Shown here one piece after another: positions 8,486 to 17,766 of a stretch of 64,000 bases of DNA. Source of the stretch: Flavobacteriales bacterium (GTDB lineage Bacteria; Bacteroidota; Bacteroidia; Flavobacteriales_E; Vicingaceae); NCBI GenBank assembly GCA_018608405.1, contig JABAZP010000005.1, forward strand, positions 62,001 through 126,000, in the 5' to 3' direction. The notes under the pieces were generated by a model, which made no database searches, had not been told where the DNA came from, and saw only the letters and a list, made by a program, of their open reading frames with translations. The translations under genes and the position numbers were made by a program. Numbering within the stretch: the stretch's first letter is position 1; each line of letters starts with the position of its first letter.

Positions 8486-9217
8486 ATGCTATCAAAATTA
8501 GTCATCATTCCAACCTACAATGAGTTGGAGAACATTCAAAAAATTATTGCTAAAGTGATTAGCCTCGAAGGAGATTTTCACATTTTAGTAGTTGATGATG
8601 GTTCTCCCGATGGCACTGCGGATATAGTAAAAAGTTTGCAATCGAAATATTCTGGGAAGCTGCACATAGAGGAACGCAGTGGTAAATTAGGCCTAGGTAC
8701 AGCTTATATCCACGGGTTTAAGTGGGGGATGAAGCATAAGTATGACTTTCTTTTCGAAATGGATGCAGACTTTAGTCACAATCCTGATGACTTAATTAAA
8801 CTCTATAACGCATGTGAATTAGAAGGTGGGTATGTTGCTATAGGTTCTCGCTATAAAACTGGTGTAAATGTAGTAAACTGGCCAATGGGAAGGGTCTTAA
8901 TGTCTTATTATGCATCAGTCTACGTGCGATTTATAACGGGCATGCCTTTTAGAGACACAACTGCGGGATTTAAGTGTTATAGGGCCATCGTTTTAGAGAC
9001 AATAAACCTGGATAAAATTCGGTTTAAAGGATACGCTTTTCAAATCGAGATGAAATTTCGTGCATGGAAACTAGGTTTCAATGTAGTTGAGGTTCCAATT
9101 ATTTTTACGGATAGGCAAGAAGGAACAAGCAAAATGAGTGGAGGAATTTTTAAGGAAGCTTTTTTTGGTGTGATTTATTTAAGGTTATCAAGTATTTTTC
9201 AAAAACAAAGCAAATGA
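8486..9217 (+). CDS. Polyprenol (dolichol-type) monophosphomannose synthase, GT2
   Basis: This 243-residue GT-A fold glycosyltransferase of family 2 resembles DPM1. The sequence has IIPTYNELENI at the N-terminus, VVDDGSPDGTADIV near residues 35-50, and the metal-binding FEMDADFSHNPDDL near 90. FRDTTAGFKCYRAIV and the FTDRQEGTSKM motif are typical of dolichyl-phosphate mannose/glucose synthases. It likely moves a sugar from GDP- or UDP-sugar to a polyprenyl phosphate at the inner membrane face. The product could serve the GT39 (36270) and DUF2723 (49061) transferases. No C-terminal membrane segments are present. The stop overlaps the dihydroorotase start. Confidence 0.88.
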   Translation: MLSKLVIIPTYNELENIQKIIAKVISLEGDFHILVVDDGSPDGTADIVKSLQSKYSGKLHIEERSGKLGLGTAYIHGFKWGMKHKYDFLFEMDADFSHNPDDLIKLYNACELEGGYVAIGSRYKTGVNVVNWPMGRVLMSYYASVYVRFITGMPFRDTTAGFKCYRAIVLETINLDKIRFKGYAFQIEMKFRAWKLGFNVVEVPIIFTDRQEGTSKMSGGIFKEAFFGVIYLRLSSIFQKQSK

Positions 9218-10566
9218 GCATGAGTGATTCAACTTATTTAATAAAGAATGCAACATTAGTAAACGAGAATAAAGTATTCGAAGCAGATGTTCGAATAGAG
9301 GGAGAGCGAATTGCAGAAATAAGCACTACAGGATTAACAGCAAAAGAGAATGAGGAAATTATAGATGCAAAAGGACTGCACTTAATTCCTGGAATGATAG
9401 ATGATCAGGTTCACTTTAGAGAGCCTGGGTTAACGCATAAAGCTGAAATTTATACGGAAGCTAAAGCAGCCGTTGCTGGAGGGATAACCAGTTTTATGGA
9501 AATGCCCAACACCGTTCCGAATACCTTGACTCAAGATTTGTTAGAGGATAAGTATCAAATAGCAGCAAAAAAAGCATTAGCGAATTACTCCTTTTTCATG
9601 GGAGCTTCAAATGATAATTTAGATGAGGTTTTAAAAACGAATGCAAATGACGTTTGTGGAGTAAAAGTATTTATGGGCTCCTCTACCGGGAATATGTTAG
9701 TAGATTCCGAAGCAGTATTAGATAACTTATTTCGGAACTGTTCTATGCTAATTGCCACGCATTGCGAAGACGAAGCAACGGTTAGAGCTAATATGGCGAA
9801 AGCAGTAAAACAGTATGGAGAGGATATACCGATTGCACAGCATCCAATCATAAGAGATGAATTAGCCTGCTATAGATCTTCTTCAAAGGCAGTTGAGTTA
9901 GCAAAAAAGTACAACACTAGGTTACACGTTTTGCATATTTCTACAGCAAAAGAACTTGAACTCTTTAGTAATAAATTAGATATAGAGGAAAAAAGAATAA
10001 CAGCTGAAGCTTGTATTCACCACCTGTGGTTTACTGATGCCGATTATGAAAAGTTTGGGACTCGAATTAAGTGGAATCCTGCAGTAAAATTTAAATCAGA
10101 TCGGGATGCCATAAGAAAGGCAGTAAGCGATAACATTATTGATGTAATTGCTACCGACCATGCACCGCACACAAAAGGAGAAAAAGCAAACAAATATGCT
10201 AAGGCACCGAGTGGAGGCCCCTTGGTGCAACACGCATTGCCGGCCTTATTTGATATGTACCATCAAGGTGTTTTTAGTCTAGAAAAAATTGTCGAGAAAA
10301 CAAGTCACTCACTGGCTAAATTATTTAGAATAAAAGACCGAGGTTTTATTAGAGAAGGTTATTATGCTGATCTGGTACTAGTAGATTTGAATAAGCCGAA
10401 TATTGTTACCCCTGAAAGTTTACTTTACAAATGTGGGTGGTCTCCTTTTGAAGGACAGCAGTTCAAAGCGAGTATTCAAAAGACTTTCATAAGTGGGCAC
10501 TTGGCCTTTAATGAAGGGGTTTTTGACGAGTCCAAAAAGGGACACCGGTTAAAATTTAACGCATGA
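9214..10566 (+). CDS. pyrC: Dihydroorotase (type I)
   Basis: This 450-residue amidohydrolase cyclises carbamoyl aspartate to dihydroorotate in pyrimidine synthesis. Seen in order are the metal-site block IDDQVHFREPGLTHKAE (residues 62-78), MEMPNTVPNT, GVKVFMGSSTG, THCEDEATVR, LHVLHISTAKE, and IATDHAPHTKGEK with the catalytic Asp. The first metal-site block reads Gln65-Val-His67, whereas most amidohydrolases have His-x-His. I believe Gln here is usual for dihydroorotases of Bacteroidota, and the remaining ligands are intact. The start ATG overlaps the upstream GT2 stop, and a DUF4296 lipoprotein gene overlaps its own stop, a pairing seen across the phylum. Confidence 0.94.
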   Translation: MSMSDSTYLIKNATLVNENKVFEADVRIEGERIAEISTTGLTAKENEEIIDAKGLHLIPGMIDDQVHFREPGLTHKAEIYTEAKAAVAGGITSFMEMPNTVPNTLTQDLLEDKYQIAAKKALANYSFFMGASNDNLDEVLKTNANDVCGVKVFMGSSTGNMLVDSEAVLDNLFRNCSMLIATHCEDEATVRANMAKAVKQYGEDIPIAQHPIIRDELACYRSSSKAVELAKKYNTRLHVLHISTAKELELFSNKLDIEEKRITAEACIHHLWFTDADYEKFGTRIKWNPAVKFKSDRDAIRKAVSDNIIDVIATDHAPHTKGEKANKYAKAPSGGPLVQHALPALFDMYHQGVFSLEKIVEKTSHSLAKLFRIKDRGFIREGYYADLVLVDLNKPNIVTPESLLYKCGWSPFEGQQFKASIQKTFISGHLAFNEGVFDESKKGHRLKFNA

Positions 10567-10931
10567 AGCTTCTCGCAATAGTTTTAGTATTTATTTCAAT
10601 TATGGCGTGCCAAAAAAAGGTAGAGAAGCCTGACTACCTGATAGAAGAAGATGGCTTTGTTGAGGTATTAACGGATTTTCAAACAGCCGAAGCAATTGTC
10701 CGTCTAGGGTATAATCGCACGTCAGACAGTTTAATTTTGAACGATTCAGTTTTTGCCGCCGTATTTAGAAAACACGGAATTACTGAAGCTGTTTTTGACA
10801 GTAATTTCAGTTACTATTCAAATAGACCGAAAGAGTTTGAAAAGTTATTTGAAAAAGTAATAACTAACTTGAGTACTAAATCAGCGAAAATTCAGGAGAA
10901 AAGCGTGCCGGAGCCAACGAACAAAAAGTAA
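10563..10931 (+). CDS. DUF4296 domain lipoprotein
   Basis: This 122-residue protein begins with a lipoprotein signal peptide; the lipobox IMAC puts the lipidated Cys at residue 16. The rest is a small helical domain with DFQTAEAIVRLGY and FRKHGITEAVFDSNFSYYSNRPKEFEKLFEKVI, matching the DUF4296 pattern of Bacteroidota. The function is unknown, and a periplasmic or surface location is expected. The gene overlaps the dihydroorotase stop by 4 bases (ATGA). This conserved neighbour relationship is known in the phylum without a known reason. The C-terminal tail is polar and basic. Confidence 0.85.
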   Translation: MKLLAIVLVFISIMACQKKVEKPDYLIEEDGFVEVLTDFQTAEAIVRLGYNRTSDSLILNDSVFAAVFRKHGITEAVFDSNFSYYSNRPKEFEKLFEKVITNLSTKSAKIQEKSVPEPTNKK

Positions 10932-10955
10932 GATTTCCGGTCAATTCAGATGTTT

Positions 10956-12752
10956 TTAGTCGTCTAACTTCAATACAGCTAGAAAGGCGTTTTGAGGCAC
11001 TTCTACGTTCCCAATTTGCCGCATCTTTTTCTTTCCTTTCTTTTGCTTCTCCAATAATTTCCGCTTTCTAGAAATATCTCCTCCATAGCATTTTGCCGTT
11101 ACATCTTTTCGAAGTGCTTTCACTGTTTCTCTAGAAATTATTTTCGCTCCAATAGCAGCTTGTATGGCAATGTCAAACTGTTGTCTTGGAAGTAATTCTC
11201 TTAGCTTTAAACAAATTCTTTTACCCAAGTCATATGCTTTGTCTTTGTGAATAAGAGCAGAAAGTGCGTCAACTTGGTCTCCATTTAGAAGCAGGTCCAT
11301 TTTCACTAACTTAGATTCTTGATAGCCTATCGGAAAGTAGTCAAATGAGGCATAACCTCTTGAAATTGTTTTTAGACGATCGTAAAAATCAAAAACAATT
11401 TCAGCTAACGGAATATGAAAGGTAAGCTCTACACGGTCTGTTGTTAAATAAACTTGATTTTGAAGTTCTCCCCGTTTGCTAATGCAAAGTGTCATAATTG
11501 CACCTACAAAGTCTGATTTTGTTATAATTTGTGCTTTGATGTAAGGCTCCTCTACTCGGTTTAGCAAGGTAACTTCAGGTAGGTCTGAGGGGTTATTAAT
11601 CAAAATTAACTCATCCGGATTTTTGTTTAAAAATGCATGGTAAGAAACGTTTGGAACTGTCGTAATAACGGTCATGTCAAACTCTCGTTCTAGCCTTTCT
11701 TGAATTATTTCCATATGAAGCATTCCTAAAAAGCCACAACGGAAACCAAAACCTAGTGCTGCAGATGATTCTGGTTCAAATGTCAATGAAGCATCATTTA
11801 GTTGCAATTTCTCCATAGCATCGCGCAACTCTTCGTATTCATCCGTATCAACGGGATAAATTCCTGCAAATACCATTGGTTTTACATCTTCAAATCCCTG
11901 AATTGCAGATGTACAAGGTTTGTCAACGGTAGTAATGGTGTCTCCAACTTTTACCTCACTTGCGGTTTTAATGCCAGAAACGATATAGCCTACATCTCCA
12001 GTTTTAACTACTTGTCTTGGTTCTTTTTTTAATTTTAGGACTCCGATTTCATCAGCTCCGTATTCGCTTCCGGTATTCACAAATTTTACCTTAGAGCCTT
12101 TTCTAAGCTCTCCATTAATAATTTTGAAGTATGCTAAAATTCCTCTATAGGAATCATATACTGAATCAAATATCAATGCCTGAAGTGGGGCGTTAGGATC
12201 TCCAACAGGTGCTGGAACTCTTTTGATAATCGCTTCTAGCATTTCGTCAATTCCTTGTCCGGTTTTACCACTAGCACTTAAAATATCTTCTCTGTCGCAG
12301 CCAATCAAATCAATAATTTGGTCTTTTACCTCCTCAGGCATGGCCGAAGGAAGATCAATTTTATTTAAAATGGGAATAATTTCTAAATCGTGTTCTAGAG
12401 CAAGGTATAAGTTCGAAATTGTCTGAGCTTGGATTCCTTGAGCAGCGTCAACAATTAAAAGAGCTCCTTCACAAGCGGCAATAGACCTTGAAACTTCGTA
12501 AGAAAAATCAACGTGACCAGGTGTGTCGATTAAATTTAAGATATAAGTGGTTCCCTCATGCACATAGTTCATCTGTATCGCATGACTTTTAATGGTAATG
12601 CCACGTTCTCTTTCTAGGTCCATATCATCTAGAGTTTGGTTTTGTAACTCTCGTGATGTTATTGTATTTGTGGCCTCTAAAAGTCTGTCGGCCAAGGTGC
12701 TTTTCCCGTGGTCAATGTGTGCAATAATGCAAAAATTCCTTATCAACTCCAT
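10956..12752 (-). CDS. lepA: Elongation factor 4 (LepA), back-translocating GTPase
   Basis: This 598-residue translational GTPase has G1 AHIDHGKST at residues 11-19, DTPGHVDF for G3 near 77, and NKIDLP for G4 near 131. The EF-G-like domains follow, and then the LepA-specific C-terminal domain ending with [25 protein letters not shown] near 560-585. LepA acts on ribosomes in initiation and assembly or under ionic stress. Full length, with all expected motifs. The gene is monocistronic as far as the sequence shows: convergent with the DUF4296 gene and divergent from the secreted protein at 12937. A TAATTTTG box lies 18 bases before the ATG. Confidence 0.98.
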   Translation of the reverse strand: MELIRNFCIIAHIDHGKSTLADRLLEATNTITSRELQNQTLDDMDLERERGITIKSHAIQMNYVHEGTTYILNLIDTPGHVDFSYEVSRSIAACEGALLIVDAAQGIQAQTISNLYLALEHDLEIIPILNKIDLPSAMPEEVKDQIIDLIGCDREDILSASGKTGQGIDEMLEAIIKRVPAPVGDPNAPLQALIFDSVYDSYRGILAYFKIINGELRKGSKVKFVNTGSEYGADEIGVLKLKKEPRQVVKTGDVGYIVSGIKTASEVKVGDTITTVDKPCTSAIQGFEDVKPMVFAGIYPVDTDEYEELRDAMEKLQLNDASLTFEPESSAALGFGFRCGFLGMLHMEIIQERLEREFDMTVITTVPNVSYHAFLNKNPDELILINNPSDLPEVTLLNRVEEPYIKAQIITKSDFVGAIMTLCISKRGELQNQVYLTTDRVELTFHIPLAEIVFDFYDRLKTISRGYASFDYFPIGYQESKLVKMDLLLNGDQVDALSALIHKDKAYDLGKRICLKLRELLPRQQFDIAIQAAIGAKIISRETVKALRKDVTAKCYGGDISRKRKLLEKQKKGKKKMRQIGNVEVPQNAFLAVLKLDD

Positions 12753-12770
12753 GTCTCAATTTATGTGTGA

Positions 12771-12778
12771 CAAAATTA
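12771..12778 (-). promoter_or_regulatory. Probable -7 box (TAATTTTG) for lepA
   Basis: TAATTTTG on the minus strand matches TAnnTTTG exactly and ends 18 bases before the lepA ATG. A TTTA sequence about 16 bases upstream could serve as a weak -33 element. Confidence 0.5.
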
Positions 12779-12936
12779 CTTTATTATATTCCTCTAAACA
12801 TTCTTAATTTCATGCAACGCTATTCTTTTTATTTGCGTCTCTGTACTCTTAGAGAAAGACTATTGTAAAGAAGTGGAAATTTCTGTTACTTTACGTTTCG
12901 TCTTTTTTTAAAGCATTTTGAATTAAACTTTATTTT

Positions 12937-15900
12937 ATGAGAAAGTACATTGTTGGGCTTTTTGTTTTTGTTAATTGTGCATTATTTTCTGCAAGTGTTT
13001 CTGCACAGGCAATTTTCGCAGGAGGGGAGATTTATACAAAATATATAGGAGATGGTAGTGAAACTTGTAATGACCCCTTACCATATGAGATAACATTCCG
13101 ATTTTTTAGAGATGCGCCGACGTCAACAATAGACCCATTGCCACCCACAGCAAATGTCTGGGTTGTAGACATAACTTCAAAAGACCCTAACACTCATGCT
13201 TTCCAAGAAATTACCCTAGATAGTTTATTGGAGTTCCCTACTCTGAATAATTTATGTATTCAAAACAATGAGGTTGTTACTGATGGGGGGTATTACTCCA
13301 ACCGCACGCCTGTTTTGTTAGACGCTAATAAGCGGTATAAAATTCTTTATGGAGAGCAAGCACCTGGAGGCTTCAGTTATATAGGGTATGAGTTTCATTC
13401 TCCCGCGAATTCAAATATAAACGCAGGACAACGTTTTTTTCTAAAAACAGAGGTGCATACTTTTTGTGATACCGTTCGGACTTTTTCAGATGATACCCCT
13501 GCAAACCAACAAGTGGTGTACAATACGGGTAAAAATAGTGGAGCGCTATGGAGTGCGAAAACAGAGATTTTAGAAACTATTTGTGAAGGCAATAGTTATC
13601 GCTACGCTTTGAGTGATTACGTAAGAGATCCTGACCAAAGAGTTTATAATATCACCGATATTACTAACAACACGGTTGTTCAAGGGCCTATTACTTCTAG
13701 AGATTCTCTGTCTTTTCGCTTGAAACCTGTAGTAACAGGAGAAAATCGAGCAGCTATTTACGTAAATCCTAGAAATACATACGACCCTTTCCCAACAGCT
13801 GCTTCTGACCCCTTTAGGTTTAATGAAGCTACAGGTGTTATGACATTTACACCTCAGCTCGCTATCGGAGAAAGGATATACACAGCTCCAGTTGTTTTTG
13901 AAGTGACGGAATGGAAGAGAGTTTTTGTGTTAGAGGATGACGGTAGCGGAACTGGAAGTTTCATTAGAAGAACTAGATGGGATACAGCTGCGATTACTAC
14001 GAGACAAATTAGATTCCTTATTGCGAATCAAAGTTTGTGTGACGATAATTTACCAATTGTAGAATCAGAAAAGTGGAATTTAATCGAACAAGCCTGGGAG
14101 TTTGATTGTGCTTCAGATACACTAGAGTTTAGGTTTAACAAGCCAATGCTTTTCAGAAGTCTAGCATTAGAAGCGCCATTTGATTTTAGAGTATTTAGAG
14201 GTACAGATCCAAAAGCTCCTGTTGATCAAAGCGCATACAATCCTGATGAAATTTTTGTGAATCCTGACAGTATAAATGAGTTTGGTGAGTTTAGCACCTT
14301 TAGACTTTATTTTGGAGAAGGTTTAGGACCAGGCAGGTATACTCTATTTACTAGAGTAGGAAATGATACCAACACAATAGAAAATAGATGTGGATTTTTT
14401 ATGCCAGAATTTCAGTCTACGCCGTTTATCATAAACAGAGAGTATGAATATACTTTTAAAGATGACGATGACAGAATACAAGTACTTAGTCAGAAAAATT
14501 TCTGTTTTCCGGGAGATGCACCAGTTTTTAATTTGGATGCACTTGCCAGACAAAGAAGGACTATTGTGGCAAAGGCAGATTCTTTTCATTTCTCATACAG
14601 AGGAACTGTTAATCCGGGAGCGCCGCCCAGAATTGTAGATTCTGCTCAGTTGAATGATAGTAGGTTTAATGTTTACAATACCCTTACCATACCTGACCCA
14701 TATGATTACGATACTACTCCATTGGGTAATGAAACTGAAGGTTTTTGGAGAGTTGGCGTTGGATTAAACTTTCCTTGGTATAGTTTTAGCGGGACAAAAA
14801 ATGATGAGCGTTGTTATGACGACGACTTTACAGAGGTTACGTTCTTTACTCACCCGAAGGTAAGTACAGTTGATATAGATTTGTGTCGACAAGAACGTTG
14901 GCCGGTGATTCGAGATTTAGTGGATCCAAAGTATAAAATACCTGGGAGCCCGGGTAATCCTGTAAGTTATTCTTGGGTAAAGTATAGCGACAGTGTTAGA
15001 ACAGTTATCGCTACTAACGCGCAAGGCGATGTAATTGGCTTTCCTGGTGATACAGTAACGTATAACATCATTCCGGTTGGAGGTTCTTCGAATGGGAATT
15101 CTCAAGCAGCCGGTAATGTCAATGATACATTAGACCTAGAGCTTGGTGTTGGAACCGGTGTAGGATTCGGTTCATTGCAAAAGGTGAAAGTGTATGTTAC
15201 TTTCCCAAATGGCTGTATTGATTCTAATGCAATACAAATTGTTAAGCAAGATGTGAATGTGAAGTTGGCCCCTGAAATTGTAAGTAACTTCGGAATCAAG
15301 GATACTGTAATTTGTCGTGATGAGGCTTTTGAGATGTTTAATACTCTTTCTGAAGAATATTTAAGACCAGAGTTTATGTCGAGACAGTGGTACTATGGCG
15401 AGAATACTGCAAATATTGCAATTCCAAATGACACTACAGACACGCTTTCTGCGAATTCTATGCTTCAAAACGGAAAGGGATGGTACAAATTAGTGGTTAC
15501 GAAAACAACCGATAACAGTACTTGTGAAGGAACAGATTCGATCTACGTTAACATAGCCGACTCTTTGGATAAAACAGAACCTGAATGTTCCATTGTAACT
15601 TTTGATAAAAACACAAGACAGATTAGACAACGTTTTTATTGGCCAACTGTAGAAGGAGCTGAACGATACGAGGTTCGGGGAGTTGATCAACTAGGTCGAC
15701 CTTTAGATAGTTTAGGAACAGATACTACAGTGAATGGGCAAGTACTTTGGTTTAGAGCCAATGATACGTATGGAATTCATCATTGGATTGAGGGGAAAGA
15801 GGTTCGATTATTCGTTCGTGCCGTAAATAATGAAGTTCCTGAAGGCAGATCTTGTAAATATGGTGAAGCTATTTTAGCAGAGGCATGCGAAGTACTTGTT

Positions 15901-16155
15901 AAACCAACAAATGTTTTCACTCCAAACGGAGACGGAATTAATGATGTATTGAGATTTGACTTATTAGAATTATTTGATGGCAATAAGTTACAGGTTTTTA
16001 ATCGTTGGGGTAAACTAGTTTTTGAGGATAGTAATTACCAAAATGATTGGGATGGAGGTGATTTGAAAGATGGAACTTATTTCTATGTTTTAGACATTGA
16101 TGACCCAAGTGGGACACAAGATATTTTTAAAGGAACTGTTACAATTCTAAGATAG
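12937..16155 (+). CDS. Giant secreted protein with gliding-motility-associated C-terminal domain (type B T9SS substrate)
   Basis: This 1072-residue protein has a signal peptide (about residues 1-24, ending SVSAQA). The N-terminal module starts AGGEIYTKYIGDG and includes the phrase YEITFRFFRD, which recurs in form in the two other giant proteins of this window. The middle is beta-rich with cysteine pairs (for example CNDPLPYE, CEGNSYRY, CRDEAFEM) and no clear PKD or FnIII repeats. The last about 90 residues are the CHU_C-type domain: NVFTPNGDGINDVLRFDLL, VFNRWGKLVFE, DGTYFYVLDI, GTVTILR. That domain directs export by the type IX system and may attach the protein to the surface or anchor SprB-like filaments. 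The role is probably adhesion or surface structure; the ligand is unknown. Confidence 0.87.
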   Translation: MRKYIVGLFVFVNCALFSASVSAQAIFAGGEIYTKYIGDGSETCNDPLPYEITFRFFRDAPTSTIDPLPPTANVWVVDITSKDPNTHAFQEITLDSLLEFPTLNNLCIQNNEVVTDGGYYSNRTPVLLDANKRYKILYGEQAPGGFSYIGYEFHSPANSNINAGQRFFLKTEVHTFCDTVRTFSDDTPANQQVVYNTGKNSGALWSAKTEILETICEGNSYRYALSDYVRDPDQRVYNITDITNNTVVQGPITSRDSLSFRLKPVVTGENRAAIYVNPRNTYDPFPTAASDPFRFNEATGVMTFTPQLAIGERIYTAPVVFEVTEWKRVFVLEDDGSGTGSFIRRTRWDTAAITTRQIRFLIANQSLCDDNLPIVESEKWNLIEQAWEFDCASDTLEFRFNKPMLFRSLALEAPFDFRVFRGTDPKAPVDQSAYNPDEIFVNPDSINEFGEFSTFRLYFGEGLGPGRYTLFTRVGNDTNTIENRCGFFMPEFQSTPFIINREYEYTFKDDDDRIQVLSQKNFCFPGDAPVFNLDALARQRRTIVAKADSFHFSYRGTVNPGAPPRIVDSAQLNDSRFNVYNTLTIPDPYDYDTTPLGNETEGFWRVGVGLNFPWYSFSGTKNDERCYDDDFTEVTFFTHPKVSTVDIDLCRQERWPVIRDLVDPKYKIPGSPGNPVSYSWVKYSDSVRTVIATNAQGDVIGFPGDTVTYNIIPVGGSSNGNSQAAGNVNDTLDLELGVGTGVGFGSLQKVKVYVTFPNGCIDSNAIQIVKQDVNVKLAPEIVSNFGIKDTVICRDEAFEMFNTLSEEYLRPEFMSRQWYYGENTANIAIPNDTTDTLSANSMLQNGKGWYKLVVTKTTDNSTCEGTDSIYVNIADSLDKTEPECSIVTFDKNTRQIRQRFYWPTVEGAERYEVRGVDQLGRPLDSLGTDTTVNGQVLWFRANDTYGIHHWIEGKEVRLFVRAVNNEVPEGRSCKYGEAILAEACEVLVKPTNVFTPNGDGINDVLRFDLLELFDGNKLQVFNRWGKLVFEDSNYQNDWDGGDLKDGTYFYVLDIDDPSGTQDIFKGTVTILR

Positions 16156-16187
16156 ATTGCTAATTAACTTTTCTACTTTTAAAGGCT

Positions 16188-16215
16188 TTTTGCGAACAAA
16201 GGGCCTTTATATTTG
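16188..16215 (+). promoter_or_regulatory. Promoter of metF (TTTG - 16 bp - TATATTTG)
   Basis: TTTG at 16188-16191 and TATATTTG at 16208-16215 form a phylum-type promoter with slightly short spacing, 25 bases before the GTG start of metF. Confidence 0.5.
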
Positions 16216-16240
16216 TACCTAATACAAAACATTACGACTA

Positions 16241-17188
16241 GTGATAGAGCGATTAAAATCAACCGACAAGCCTCTTTTTTCATTCGAAATCTTACCACCA
16301 TTAAAAGGTAAAAGTATACAGTCTATTTACGATGGAATAGACCCACTGATGGAGTTTAAGCCCGCATTTGTCAATGTTACTTATCATCGGGAAGAATTTA
16401 TATACAAGAAAAGAGAGAAAGGATTTCTAGAAAAAATAGCTATTAAGAAAAGACCGGGGACGGTAGGAATTTGTGCCGCTATTATGAATAAATATAACAT
16501 TGAAGCCATTCCTCATTTGATCTGTGGGGGTTTCAATAAAGAGGAAACTGAGAATGCTTTAATAGATTTAAATTTTCTTGGTATTGACAACGTTTTGGCC
16601 TTAAGGGGAGACCCAATAAAAACTGAATCTCATTTTGTTCCTGAGCCTGGAGGGAATGAGTATGCAGTTGACTTGGTAAAACAGATAGTCGAGTTAAATA
16701 ATGGGAACTACATGGACGAAAATATCGAAAATGCAACTCCGACAAATTTTTCGATTGGCGTAGCTGGTTATCCCGAAAAGCATTTTGAGTCACCAAATAT
16801 GACTACCGATATTAAGAGACTGAAAGAGAAGATTGATGCCGGAGCAGACTATGTGGTAACTCAATTGTTTTATGATAATAAAAAGTTTTTTGACTTTGTT
16901 GATGCGTGCAGGTCAGCGGGAATAGACGTGCCTATTATTCCAGGTATAAAACCAATTGAGTCTATGCGGCACATCACGTTTTTACCAAAGTTTTTTAATA
17001 TTGATTTACCTTCGGAGCTTACTGACGAGTTAGATAAGTGCAAATCGAATGAGGACGTTAAACAAGTGGGTACTGAATGGGCGATTCAACAGTCGAAAGA
17101 GTTAATTGAGCACGGTTCTCCATGCCTACATTTTTATACTATGGGAAAATCCACAACGGTAAAGAAGATAGCTCAATCTATTTTTTAG
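16241..17188 (+). CDS. metF: Methylenetetrahydrofolate reductase
   Basis: MetF (315 residues) reduces 5,10-methylene-THF to 5-methyl-THF for methionine synthesis, using a flavin. The frame opens with GTG; the family N-terminus PLFSFEILPPLKGKSIQSIYDGIDPL follows at once, so GTG is the start rather than an internal ATG. Other family blocks are FVNVTYHRE, LALRGDP (flavin/folate binding, near residue 125), GVAGYPEKH, GADYVVTQLFYDN and PIIPGIKPI. Length is normal. The stop codon overlaps that of the convergent ribE gene (17185-17188, TTAG). I see no riboswitch in the short leader. Confidence 0.96.
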   Translation: MIERLKSTDKPLFSFEILPPLKGKSIQSIYDGIDPLMEFKPAFVNVTYHREEFIYKKREKGFLEKIAIKKRPGTVGICAAIMNKYNIEAIPHLICGGFNKEETENALIDLNFLGIDNVLALRGDPIKTESHFVPEPGGNEYAVDLVKQIVELNNGNYMDENIENATPTNFSIGVAGYPEKHFESPNMTTDIKRLKEKIDAGADYVVTQLFYDNKKFFDFVDACRSAGIDVPIIPGIKPIESMRHITFLPKFFNIDLPSELTDELDKCKSNEDVKQVGTEWAIQQSKELIEHGSPCLHFYTMGKSTTVKKIAQSIF

Positions 17189-17766
17189 ACTTGAACCATT
17201 CGCTGGATATACTTTCCGACTATATCAAATTCAATATTTACTAAGGAACCTGCAGCTAATTGGTGGAAAACAGTGTGCTCATAAGTGTACGGTATAATGG
17301 TCACTTCAAAAGAGTTGTCTGTAACGTTAAATGCTGTAAGACTAGTACCGTTAATGCAAATTGATCCTTTCTCAACAATTAGTTTAGAAGGGGCTCTTAA
17401 TTGAAATTTGTAAATCCAACTTCCTTTTTCTTCTATTATAGATTGAACTGTAGCAGTTGAGTCTACATGACCTTGGACTATATGACCATCTAAACGCCCA
17501 TTCATTTGCATGCAGCGTTCTAAATTAACTTTTTGACCAGCTAGCCATTCTCCAAGATTGGTTTTGTCAATCGTTTCTTTTACTGCAACTACTTCGTAAC
17601 TTGACGTATTAATTTTCTCAACAGTTAGACAAACGCCATTATGAGCAACACTTTGATCAACTTTTAATTCATTCAATAGAGTAGAGTCAATCTCTATCCT
17701 AACATTACTTCCTTCATTTTTAAGAGACTTAATTTCTCCTAAACTTTCAATAATTCCTGTAAACAT
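17185..17766 (-). CDS. ribE: Riboflavin synthase (alpha chain)
   Basis: This 193-residue enzyme dismutates two 6,7-dimethyl-8-ribityllumazine molecules to riboflavin. It starts with the invariant MFTGIIESLGEI, and the two lumazine-binding repeats are visible. The first covers about 1-95, with SVAHNGVCLTVEKI; the second covers about 96-190, with GHIVQGHVDSTATV and KGSICINGTSLTAF. Length matches the family, though the C-terminal tail is short. It begins immediately at the stop of the upstream giant secreted protein (no gap) and is probably read from the mqnC transcript. No FMN riboswitch is visible upstream. Confidence 0.96.
   Translation of the reverse strand: MFTGIIESLGEIKSLKNEGSNVRIEIDSTLLNELKVDQSVAHNGVCLTVEKINTSSYEVVAVKETIDKTNLGEWLAGQKVNLERCMQMNGRLDGHIVQGHVDSTATVQSIIEEKGSWIYKFQLRAPSKLIVEKGSICINGTSLTAFNVTDNSFEVTIIPYTYEHTVFHQLAAGSLVNIEFDIVGKYIQRMVQV

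Noticed and set aside
16181-16208. Possible terminator after the first giant secreted protein (AAAGGC/GCCTTT)
   Set aside because: Only a 6-base stem with a 16-base loop and no T-run, and it overlaps the better supported metF promoter.
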